DNA of 6,566 bases, from assembly GCA_026397455.1 (NCBI GenBank), contig JAPLUX010000032.1, forward strand, positions 1 through 6,566. The letters are read 5' to 3'. Positions 1 to 5,195 of this stretch are shown here, piece after piece; position 1 is the stretch's first letter, and every line of letters begins with the position of its first letter. A program made the translations under genes and the position numbers. This DNA comes from Candidatus Aenigmatarchaeota archaeon. GTDB taxonomy: Archaea > Aenigmatarchaeota > Aenigmatarchaeia > CG10238-14. Below the pieces are notes generated by a model. It saw only the letters and a program-made list of their open reading frames with translations, was not told where the DNA came from and made no database searches.

Positions 1-976
1 GTTTTTTGTTGGTAGGGTTTATTCTTTCCCCGACTACAAGAGTTTTTCCTTCGATTGTTATTGTTCTTCGTCTCGAGCAAAGATTTGTTTTTTCTATTAT
101 TTTTCTTGCCAATGGTTTTTTACCCTTGAGTTTTTCTGCTATTTTTCTTATATGTTGATCGTTAGTACCACAACAACCACCGAGGAGGTTGACACCTAGA
201 CGATAAAACTTTTCAGCAAAAGAAGAGAATTCTTCCGGGGTTTGAGGATATATTGTTTGATTATTTACTATCTTAGGAATGCCTGCATTTGGTTTTATTG
301 ATATTGGTTTGTTTGTATTTTTAACGAGAATTTTTGCAACCTCTAATAAACCTTCAGGTCCTTCAGAACAATTGGCTCCTATGGTATCAACATCTAAAGA
401 ATCTGCAATAGTGGCATAAGTTTCCACATCTGTTCCGATGTCAGTTCTACCGCCCTGGAATGTCATCGTAGTCATTATCGGCAAATTACAATTATCTTTA
501 GCTGCTAGGATAGCGGCTTTAAACATCTTGACGTCTGAAAATGTTTCTATCGTCAACAAGTCAGCTTTTTTTAAACCACTTATTTGTTCAGAAAAATAAT
601 CATATGCCTTGTCAAAAGTCAAATCTCCGAGAGGTTCTATGTATTTTCCTAAAGGACCAATATCACCTGCTATTAAACAATCTGGGCACGCTTCCCTTGC
701 CAGTTTTACAGCCTCTTCATTTATTTCAACTGTTTTTTCTCCATAACCATGGACTTCTAATTTTAGTCTATTAGCACCGAAAGTGTTCGTGAAAATAATG
801 TCAGAGCCAGCATCAGCATAACCCCCGTGGATTTTTTTTATTATATCTCGATTAGTTAAGTTCAGTAGTTCATTACATTTAACTGTTATGCCCATTTTCA
901 TGATAGTTGTACCCATGGCACCGTCCAAAATAAGGATTTTTCTTTGCAAGAGTTCCTTGAATTCATCTCTTTTCAT
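1..976 (-). CDS. metH: Cobalamin-dependent methionine synthase (MetH-like), homocysteine-binding domain plus start of pterin domain; C-terminus outside window
   Basis: The frame stays open from an ATG at 976 to the window edge, giving 325 visible residues. Residues about 10-285 form a homocysteine S-methyltransferase barrel: LILDGAMGTT near the N-terminus, TNTFGANR at 64-71, and the three zinc-ligand cysteines in GANCSEGP (C203) and GGCCGT (C268, C269). From about residue 300 the sequence enters a pterin-binding domain, shown by VGERINPT at 315-322. The order homocysteine domain then pterin domain is that of MetH, which methylates homocysteine to methionine with methyltetrahydrofolate (or an archaeal pterin) via cobalamin. 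The cobalamin-binding and reactivation domains, if present, lie beyond base 1. The gene reads in the same direction as the DUF763 gene 61 bp upstream but has its own TATA-like box and no Shine-Dalgarno site. A shorter corrinoid-pathway methyltransferase carrying only these two modules is the main alternative. Confidence 0.88.
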   Translation of the reverse strand, partial: MKRDEFKELLQRKILILDGAMGTTIMKMGITVKCNELLNLTNRDIIKKIHGGYADAGSDIIFTNTFGANRLKLEVHGYGEKTVEINEEAVKLAREACPDCLIAGDIGPLGKYIEPLGDLTFDKAYDYFSEQISGLKKADLLTIETFSDVKMFKAAILAAKDNCNLPIMTTMTFQGGRTDIGTDVETYATIADSLDVDTIGANCSEGPEGLLEVAKILVKNTNKPISIKPNAGIPKIVNNQTIYPQTPEEFSSFAEKFYRLGVNLLGGCCGTNDQHIRKIAEKLKGKKPLARKIIEKTNLCSRRRTITIEGKTLVVGERINPTNKK

Positions 977-1008
977 AAAAAATCATTTTACTGAATTGTC
1001 ATTAAACT

Positions 1009-1020
1009 ACTTATTTATTA
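1009..1020 (-). promoter_or_regulatory. Putative TATA box for metH
   Basis: On the minus strand this reads TAATAAATAAGT, 33-44 bases before the metH ATG at 976. That spacing puts the expected archaeal transcription start a few bases before the ATG, so the leader would be very short. The identical 12-mer precedes the radical SAM gene at 3229-3240. No Shine-Dalgarno sequence is visible before the ATG. The promoter is inferred from sequence and position only. Confidence 0.5.
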
Positions 1021-1037
1021 ATTCTATTAAGTTATTT

Positions 1038-2150
1038 TTATTCTGGAATAATATTTCTCAATCTTTTTAACGCATTTAATTTTTCTTTTTTCTCTAATTT
1101 TGACTGTTCCAATAAATCTCTCAGGAAACTTATTGATTCATCCATTGCTTTTCTGTCAATCGGATGAGGTACGCCGTCTTTTCCGCCATAAGCAAACGAG
1201 AATTTACAAGGATCTTTCCATGAAGGCACTTCACCATAAATTATCTCAGAAACTAATGCTAAACCTCTCACAGTTGAAGGACCAATACCTTGAACTGCAA
1301 TTAATTCTTCATAATTCTTTGGTTGAAAATTATAAGCTTTCTCAAGAGCTTTCCAATTCACTTTTCTAGGCATCTTTATAGTATCAACAAATAATTCTTT
1401 ACCTTTCTGTCCAAAAAATTCCCTGAGTTCTTTTTGATAATGCGGTCTCAGTGATAAGAAATCTTTTTTAATTTTGTTCATTCCATCCTTGACTAAATCG
1501 GTCGATATCTTCCTACAACTCTCACTCTCTTTTGCAGTCATGTCGAGAACATTTTCTTTGAACTTGTCTCCGACGATTGCATCATGCGGTTCTTCAACAA
1601 AACACTTCACATGATCTGACAGCCAATGATAACGTCTTGCTGTTTTATCTTCAGTGTTGAGTCCTTGTTGTACGACCGCCCATTCACTTTTTTCAGTTAC
1701 AAAAAAAGTATGTTGATAAAGAGGATAACCACATTGAATTACTGTATTGTCAACCTTGGCTGACATCTTGCTGGAATACTTTAACACCTCACTTTCTTTG
1801 GTTGATAGGTTGAATGTATCAGATATTTTATCAATCTCATCCGGAGTCTTTCTTGAAAATTTACCTTTACCACCTGCTATAGCTAAACCATGTTCTTCTG
1901 GTTTTGTAACAGATTTTAAGACTGCACAGACTGTTGTAGTTATTCCAGACGAATGGAAATCATGCCCGATAACACAGCCTAAAGCCTGAAACCAATGAGG
2001 GTTTGATATTCTTTTTAACAATTCTTCTGACCCGTATTCATCGATTATTATCGTTAAAATTTCACTTGATAATTTTTTCATCCTGTTTAACAACCAAAAA
2101 GGAACATGACCATAATGTAAAGGTAGTTCAGCCACACCAGTCCTCATCAT
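1038..2150 (-). CDS. DUF763 family protein (COG1415)
   Basis: The 370-residue protein matches the DUF763 family along its length. From the M at 2150 it begins MMRTGVAELPLHYG, like the family's usual M-x-R-T-G-V-A-x-L-P-L-H start. Other family blocks are FQALGCVIGHDFHSSG (about 54-69), AGGKGKFSRKTPDEI (92-106), AKVDNTVIQ (131-139), AVVQQGLN then ARRYHWLSD (158-179), and PSWKDP then GGKDGVPHPIDRK (309-334). Residues 283-300 (LIAVQGIGPSTVRGLALV) look like a helix-hairpin-helix, which usually contacts nucleic acid backbones. The family's biochemical function is unknown. Three in-frame ATGs are possible: 2159, 2150 and 2147. I chose 2150 because of the family N-terminus and because it forms an ATGA overlap with the upstream stop; an annotation from 2159 would add MAS. 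The overlap suggests translational coupling and perhaps a joint job with the radical SAM protein. Confidence 0.92.
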   Translation of the reverse strand: MMRTGVAELPLHYGHVPFWLLNRMKKLSSEILTIIIDEYGSEELLKRISNPHWFQALGCVIGHDFHSSGITTTVCAVLKSVTKPEEHGLAIAGGKGKFSRKTPDEIDKISDTFNLSTKESEVLKYSSKMSAKVDNTVIQCGYPLYQHTFFVTEKSEWAVVQQGLNTEDKTARRYHWLSDHVKCFVEEPHDAIVGDKFKENVLDMTAKESESCRKISTDLVKDGMNKIKKDFLSLRPHYQKELREFFGQKGKELFVDTIKMPRKVNWKALEKAYNFQPKNYEELIAVQGIGPSTVRGLALVSEIIYGEVPSWKDPCKFSFAYGGKDGVPHPIDRKAMDESISFLRDLLEQSKLEKKEKLNALKRLRNIIPE

Positions 2151-3202
2151 AGAGGCCATCTCTCAACTTCCCATGTTTCTTCTATAGGTAATTCCTTCAC
2201 CATGAAAATTTTCAAATTTTTTTCTTTCTTCGCGAGCATTTCTGCGATATGTATCGATGTCTCTATCTTATCGCCTTTAACCCTTATCAACCTACTTTCA
2301 ATCTTGTATTTTTTGATTATTTTTTCCAGAACATTTCTTGGTTCATCTGCCTCTATTATACCTTTCACTATAAAACCATCCTGGTCAACAATCTCATAAT
2401 CTTTCTTAATTTTGTTTGCTCTTCTTATCCATCTTTTCTTCAATTGGTGTATGTTCTTTGTAGCTGCAGAACAATAATGAACGTTCAATTTTTTAGTGTG
2501 CTCATTGGCATATTCTAGTAATTTTTTTGCTATTGCTTCAGAACCTTTTACAGCAGTTGGTTCATTATCTTTGATTTCATACCCCTTTTCTGTTAAAAAT
2601 CCTACATTCCTGTCTGAAAATTCAAGCTCGTTTAAGTTGAGGAATTTAACGCCAGAATTCTCACAAAACAGGATTAGTTTCTTTAACATCTCAAAATCTT
2701 CTGGAACGACTGGTACTTCTACACCGACATCCCAATCGAATTTCACTGCTTTTTTAACGACATCCCAATCATCTTGTAGATGGAATCTAATCTCATCCAA
2801 ACCAGCACCATACAATCCTTTAAGTTCTTCTTCTGTCAAATCACTCCTGGTCGTATAAAGATGAATATGGAAACCTTTACCCTCACTTTTCTTGAGTAGT
2901 TCTATAAAATGTATCGTTCTTTCTATGTCTAATAATGGTTCACCGCCTGTTATCCCTGCCCCTTCAGCGCTTATTAACCTAGCTTCTTCTATTATTTCTT
3001 CATCAGACTTAGCTGTTCTTTCATTAGCTAACACTACAGGTTTCTGCCATCTCTTTTCAGATATAGTGCAATACCAGCAGTTCCTCTTGCATTTTCCTGT
3101 GACGAATAACACGAGTTTAGAACCCCTTGTGCAAAAATAGCAACCTCTAGGCAAATCTCCGATCAACCTTGAGTTAGAGAATATCCTTTTTATCTGCCTC
3201 AT
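2147..3202 (-). CDS. Radical SAM protein, COG2108 family (related to pyruvate formate-lyase activating enzyme)
   Basis: The 351-residue protein carries the canonical radical SAM iron-sulfur motif CxxxCxxC (C38, C42, C45, in GKCKRNCWYC) and the SAM-contacting GITGGEPLL at about 83-91. It has an additional N-terminal pair C21-x-x-C24 (RGCYFCTRGSK), a conserved mark of COG2108 that could hold a further metal or cluster. VLFVTG (31-36), LANERTAKSDEEI (58-70) and FHIHLYTT (111-118) also match that archaeal family. The C-terminal part from about 241 (HYCSAATKN with C244, then a basic helix and a region of about 80 residues) is the family's own accessory domain. The substrate of COG2108 enzymes is unknown to me. 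The start at 3202 agrees with family length and lies 27 bases from a TATA-like box. It is the first gene of a probable operon with DUF763, overlapping it by the ATGA. Confidence 0.92.
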   Translation of the reverse strand: MRQIKRIFSNSRLIGDLPRGCYFCTRGSKLVLFVTGKCKRNCWYCTISEKRWQKPVVLANERTAKSDEEIIEEARLISAEGAGITGGEPLLDIERTIHFIELLKKSEGKGFHIHLYTTRSDLTEEELKGLYGAGLDEIRFHLQDDWDVVKKAVKFDWDVGVEVPVVPEDFEMLKKLILFCENSGVKFLNLNELEFSDRNVGFLTEKGYEIKDNEPTAVKGSEAIAKKLLEYANEHTKKLNVHYCSAATKNIHQLKKRWIRRANKIKKDYEIVDQDGFIVKGIIEADEPRNVLEKIIKKYKIESRLIRVKGDKIETSIHIAEMLAKKEKNLKIFMVKELPIEETWEVERWPL

Positions 3203-3228
3203 TTTATCAGATTATTATTGAGTTGATA

Positions 3229-3240
3229 ACTTATTTATTA
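3229..3240 (-). promoter_or_regulatory. Putative TATA box for the radical SAM-DUF763 operon
   Basis: On the minus strand this reads TAATAAATAAGT, 27-38 bases upstream of the ATG at 3202. With standard archaeal TATA-to-start spacing, transcription would begin at or within a few bases of the ATG, so the message may be leaderless. The same 12-mer is found before metH at 1009-1020, which supports a real promoter element rather than chance AT-richness. Confidence 0.55.
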
Positions 3241-3356
3241 TGTTTGGAGACGTGAGTTGTTATGAACAAACGGTTATCGATTTTTCATTGAAATACTATA
3301 TCTTACGAATATTTTTGTCTAATTAATCCATTTTTTTGAAATATATTTGAGTAAAA

Positions 3357-3364
3357 TTTTTATA
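3357..3364 (+). promoter_or_regulatory. Putative TATA box before the 47-codon ORF
   Basis: TTTTTATA within AAAATTTTTATAGGGGG lies 34-41 bases before the ATG at 3398, a typical place for an archaeal TATA box giving a leader of roughly 10 bases. The G run just after it (3365-3369) stands out in this AT-rich interval, but it is too far from the ATG to be a ribosome binding site. Confidence 0.4.
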
Positions 3365-3397
3365 GGGGGACGAAGAATGTATATAATCCGGTAGAGT

Positions 3398-3541
3398 ATG
3401 GAAAGCATATACAAAGCAAAATTACGATTGATAGAATTTTTTGAAAAAATAAGGTTTACAAACTTGGACGAGAAAATTTTCGAAGAAGATACTAGTAAAC
3501 AGAAGAGATACAAAAAACAGGATCATTATAGGGCTAACTAA
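3398..3541 (+). CDS. Small charged hypothetical protein, 47 residues, possibly the start of a decayed gene
   Basis: ATG at 3398 to TAA at 3539-3541 encodes a lysine-, arginine- and glutamate-rich peptide beginning MESIYKAKLRLIEFFEKIRF. The first half could form an amphipathic helix. It has no cysteine cluster, signal peptide or membrane segment, and I do not recognise it. Support for it being real is a TATA-like box at the right distance and a composition like a soluble protein. Against it are the short length and the stop-rich stretch that follows, where short frames run on toward the 34-bp repeat at 3620. One such frame, 3556-3651, ends in GEMKKRKLK. It may therefore be the 5' remnant of a longer gene that has been broken. 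Confidence 0.3.
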   Translation: MESIYKAKLRLIEFFEKIRFTNLDEKIFEEDTSKQKRYKKQDHYRAN

Positions 3542-3619
3542 TATAATTCTGATAGAATTTATTTCTTGAATTAGAACATCAGAAAAATTGTTCTTGTCGA
3601 CCAATTCCTGATAAATTGC

Positions 3620-3653
3620 TCGGAGAGATGAAGAAAAGAAAGTTAAAATAAAT
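3620..3653 (+). repeat. 34-bp direct repeat, copy 1
   Basis: The segment begins TCGGAGAGATGAAG and ends AAAATAAAT. It recurs at 4713-4746 with one substitution (A versus C at repeat position 13), so 33 of 34 bases agree. The two copies flank the 321-residue protein gene in the same orientation, 1093 bp apart start to start. Either this is the shared 3' end of duplicated genes (both copies end a frame in SER-stop or KRKLK-stop), or it is a recombination or attachment-like site. Confidence 0.8.
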
Positions 3654-3660
3654 TACCAAA

Positions 3661-3674
3661 TCTTTCTAGAAAGA
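3661..3674. promoter_or_regulatory. 14-bp perfect palindrome, possible operator
   Basis: TCTTTCTAGAAAGA is perfectly self-complementary. It sits 8 bp upstream of the TATA-like box that serves the gene starting at 3713, where archaeal activators or repressors commonly bind. No protein partner can be named from the sequence. Confidence 0.35.
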
Positions 3675-3682
3675 GTTAAATC

Positions 3683-3693
3683 TTTAAAATATA
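3683..3693 (+). promoter_or_regulatory. Putative TATA box for the 321-residue protein gene
   Basis: TTTAAAATATA lies 20-30 bases upstream of the ATG at 3713. The expected transcription start falls on or very near the ATG, implying a leaderless message; no Shine-Dalgarno site is seen. Confidence 0.5.
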
Positions 3694-3710
3694 TCTTCTA
3701 ATCGAAGATA
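3692..3710. promoter_or_regulatory. Inverted repeat (7-bp arms, 5-bp spacer) between TATA box and start codon
   Basis: TATCTTC (3692-3698) and GAAGATA (3704-3710) are exact reverse complements, separated by TAATC. The dyad lies between the TATA-like box and the ATG, a position suited to a repressor that blocks polymerase recruitment. If transcription starts at the ATG it is not in the RNA, so an operator is more likely than an RNA hairpin. Confidence 0.35.
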
Positions 3711-3712
3711 AA

Positions 3713-4678
3713 ATGCAATATAAACAGCAAATGCCTTGTCCATTCAGAATGAATGGTTATGTAGATAAATGCACAAATGGTTGTAAACCACTTGAAATCA
3801 TATTCACTACTTCTGGATTGAGCAGTAGAGATGCTAATTATGCTTCAAATAATATCATGTTGACTTATGCTGCTATTAATCTTAGTGATTTGGCGAGAGA
3901 CGGTGGTTTAGTTGTTAGATCCTTTGCCACAAAATTGAGAAACAAAATAGGTAAACTTTTACCAGAAAGATTAAATCAATACTTGATGGCAGTCGACCAG
4001 AAGATTGCATCTGCTGAAAAGTCTAATGTAGGTTTAGAAAAATATCTATATAGTTCTGGTCAAATGAGTAGTACCATATTCAATCTAGCGACACCTCCTG
4101 ATTCAAAGTATGACAAGGCGTTTGTTTCTGAGGCAGGTTCACTAACAACTCAGATGATGATAATGAGTGATATGGAAACAGATTTAAAAGAAGATACTAA
4201 ATCTGGAAACTACAATCCATTAAAAAATCCACAGAGTCATTCTTTATTTAAAGAAATTTATAAAAATGCAAGTGTCAAATTAACCGATATAATGAGTAGA
4301 ACTGGTATTGAAAGAATATTTCCTAAAAATCAATATGAACGGAATATTTGTTCAGATAGGGGAGGCAATATTGATGGAGAAAAAATTATTGAAGCTTGTG
4401 TAGTTGGAGCTGCAATAAACTGTTTTGCATCCTTATTCTATATTCGTTTGTTTGATTTGAGAAATCTTCCAATAATCGCATGTAAATATGAACCAGTAGG
4501 AAAAGACTGGCAATGGATTTTTTGTGAACCTCAACAAACATCAACCAGTGCATGTGGTTGTGTACGTCCAGAATGGTATTTATGGGGACTTATAGGTTTA
4601 GGTCCTCTTTTGCTACTTGCATGTCTTTTGGGCTTGGGAATTAGTGTATATGATCCGGATAACCAGAACAGGTACTGA
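3713..4678 (+). CDS. Hypothetical Cys-rich membrane-anchored protein, 321 residues
   Basis: I do not recognise this protein. The N-terminus (MQYKQQMPCPF) has no signal peptide and carries three cysteines, C9, C20 and C24, that could bind a metal. Residues about 40-225 are polar and probably soluble. Residues 226-247 are hydrophobic (EACVVGAAINCFASLFYIRL region). Residues 248-287 form a loop with C257, C271, C281 and C283, and 288-312 are a clear transmembrane segment (WYLWGLIGLGPLLLLACLLG). A two-helix hairpin with a Cys-rich external loop, or a single C-terminal anchor, would fit. The ATG at 3713 is supported by the TATA-like box and dyad before it. The last codons (NQNRY) are read out of frame from the start of a 48-bp duplicate of the gene's own codons 196-211, so the C-terminus may have been altered by recombination. 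Flanking 34-bp direct repeats suggest a mobile or rearranged locus. Confidence 0.75.
   Translation: MQYKQQMPCPFRMNGYVDKCTNGCKPLEIIFTTSGLSSRDANYASNNIMLTYAAINLSDLARDGGLVVRSFATKLRNKIGKLLPERLNQYLMAVDQKIASAEKSNVGLEKYLYSSGQMSSTIFNLATPPDSKYDKAFVSEAGSLTTQMMIMSDMETDLKEDTKSGNYNPLKNPQSHSLFKEIYKNASVKLTDIMSRTGIERIFPKNQYERNICSDRGGNIDGEKIIEACVVGAAINCFASLFYIRLFDLRNLPIIACKYEPVGKDWQWIFCEPQQTSTSACGCVRPEWYLWGLIGLGPLLLLACLLGLGISVYDPDNQNRY
4298..4345 (+). repeat. 48-bp repeated segment, intragenic copy
   Basis: This in-frame segment encodes RTGIERIFPKNQYERN (residues 196-211 of the 321-residue protein). A second copy at 4665-4712 matches at 43 of 48 bases and would read RTGTERTFPKNQYGRN. The differences (I to T twice, E to G) suggest divergence after duplication. 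Confidence 0.8.
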
Positions 4679-4712
4679 AAGAACATTTCCTAAAAATCAA
4701 TATGGACGTAAT
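4665..4712 (+). repeat. 48-bp repeated segment, copy overlapping the gene's stop codon
   Basis: This copy begins 14 bases before the end of the 321-residue gene and contains its TGA (4676-4678). It is read there in a different frame from the original copy. In its own frame it continues without a gap into the second 34-bp repeat and stops at TGA 4722-4724. It looks like a leftover of a second, paralogous gene copy joined to the first by deletion or unequal recombination. Confidence 0.75.
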
Positions 4713-4746
4713 TCGGAGAGATGACGAAAAGAAAGTTAAAATAAAT
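4713..4746 (+). repeat. 34-bp direct repeat, copy 2
   Basis: This is the second copy of the repeat at 3620-3653, differing by one base. It directly follows the 48-bp duplicate and ends on the last base of the convergent winged-helix gene's stop codon (4748-4746 on the minus strand). The sequence on its right is unrelated to that right of copy 1, so 4746 marks an edge of the duplicated material. Confidence 0.8.
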
Positions 4747-5084
4747 CATCTAACTTTTATCGGCTTTTCAACAGCTTGCTTCTTTAATTCTTTTCCGATA
4801 AAATATTCTGAGATTTCTTTGTCCAGTTTGATCAGTTTTTGGACTAATGGATTCTCTTCATTCAAAACGTATAATTTCGCCTTACCAATTCTCCTAGTCA
4901 TTCTGACTATTCCTATATTCTCCAATTTTGGGAATATTCCCTGTAATGTAACGAATGAAACGTCTGAGTTCTCGGCTATATCCTTTAAAGTGTAGTCATA
5001 CAACCCTCTTTCAGTCAGTAAGAAGTCTATAACTTTGACTACAGGAGATTCTCCAAAAACTCTTACAAATGCTGATTTTTCCAT
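4746..5084 (-). CDS. Winged helix-turn-helix transcriptional regulator
   Basis: The 112-residue protein has one winged helix-turn-helix domain. Residues 8-25 (RVFGESPVVKVIDFLLTE) form the first helix. YTLKDIAENSDVSFVTLQGIFPKLENIGIV (31-60) gives the helix-turn-helix with its recognition helix. RMTRRIGKAKLYVLN (61-75) is a basic wing. The tail (76-112) is a charged helix that may serve dimerisation. It resembles the short ArsR/MarR-like regulators frequent in uncultured archaea and in archaeal integrated elements. It lacks an obvious metal or ligand site. The ATG at 5084 fits a TTTATAAA box 32-39 bases upstream. The gene is divergent from the 77-residue gene, and two dyads in the shared intergenic region are good candidates for its own binding sites, implying autoregulation. 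Its 3' end abuts the repeat scar at 4746. Confidence 0.85.
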   Translation of the reverse strand: MEKSAFVRVFGESPVVKVIDFLLTERGLYDYTLKDIAENSDVSFVTLQGIFPKLENIGIVRMTRRIGKAKLYVLNEENPLVQKLIKLDKEISEYFIGKELKKQAVEKPIKVR

Positions 5085-5105
5085 ATTAACACTAACTATA
5101 TATTA

Positions 5106-5118
5106 AAACTTAAAGTTT
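5106..5118. promoter_or_regulatory. 13-bp dyad at the winged-helix gene promoter
   Basis: AAACTT and AAGTTT are exact reverse complements around a single A. The site lies between the TATA box and the expected transcription start of the winged-helix gene and overlaps the edge of the TATA box, so a protein bound there would be expected to repress it. Its AAAC/GTTT half-sites resemble those of the 17-bp dyad at 5133-5149 in the opposite order. Confidence 0.4.
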
Positions 5119-5123
5119 ATAAA
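5116..5123 (-). promoter_or_regulatory. TATA box for the winged-helix regulator gene
   Basis: TTTATAAA, close to the archaeal consensus and itself palindromic, lies 32-39 bases upstream of the ATG at 5084. This predicts a leader of roughly 10 bases. Confidence 0.55.
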
Positions 5124-5132
5124 TTTAATTAT

Positions 5133-5149
5133 TATAGTTTAAAACTATA
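5133..5149. promoter_or_regulatory. 17-bp interrupted palindrome, candidate shared operator
   Basis: TATAGTTT and AAACTATA are exact 8-bp inverted repeats around one A. The centre, base 5141, is the midpoint of the 111-bp region between the two divergent small genes (5084 and 5196). A dimeric winged-helix protein bound here could control both promoters. The partner is inferred from neighbourhood only. Confidence 0.5.
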
Positions 5150-5195
5150 GAAAATTAACCAAAGTATTATCAATAAAAATATCCTAATAAAGTCC

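Larger units (their letters stand above)
3203..3397. other. Intergenic region between divergent transcription units
   Basis: This 195-bp AT-rich stretch has no open frame worth calling. At the left it holds the TATA-like box of the radical SAM operon, and at the right the TATA-like box of the 47-codon ORF. In between I see no convincing palindrome, RNA gene or coding remnant. Together with 3542-3712 it makes up most of a 510-bp interval that lacks a long gene. Confidence 0.6.
3542..3712 (+). other. Decayed or regulatory stretch upstream of the 321-residue protein gene
   Basis: No intact gene is present. A frame without a start codon (3556-3651) would encode about 31 residues ending LLGEMKKRKLK, and its last third lies in the 34-bp direct repeat. 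A second frame through the same repeat ends in NCSER at a TGA. Either could be the tail of a broken gene; the sequence does not decide between them. The right part, from 3661 on, is regulatory: a 14-bp palindrome, a TATA-like box and a second dyad directly before the ATG at 3713. Confidence 0.35.

Noticed and set aside
541..1369. Plus-strand open frames of 60-89 codons over metH and DUF763
   Set aside because: They lie antisense to genes with clear family motifs and encode low-complexity, Leu/Ser/Phe-rich products without recognisable domains.
1747..3140. Plus-strand open frames up to 120 codons over the DUF763 and radical SAM genes
   Set aside because: They are antisense shadows; the minus-strand products carry the CxxxCxxC, GGEPL and DUF763 motifs across the same bases.
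3319..3604. Two overlapping minus-strand hydrophobic frames
   Set aside because: They are rich in Phe/Ile/Leu as expected from the complement of AT-rich DNA, overlap each other, lack a promoter, and oppose a TATA-led plus-strand ORF.
3620..4746. CRISPR array or insertion sequence
   Set aside because: There are only two copies of the 34-bp repeat, about 1.1 kb apart, no regular spacers, no transposase and no terminal inverted repeats.
4702..4995. Plus-strand frame of 97 codons after the orphan gene
   Set aside because: It is antisense to the winged-helix gene, and its start lies within the repeat scar; the product has no recognisable features.
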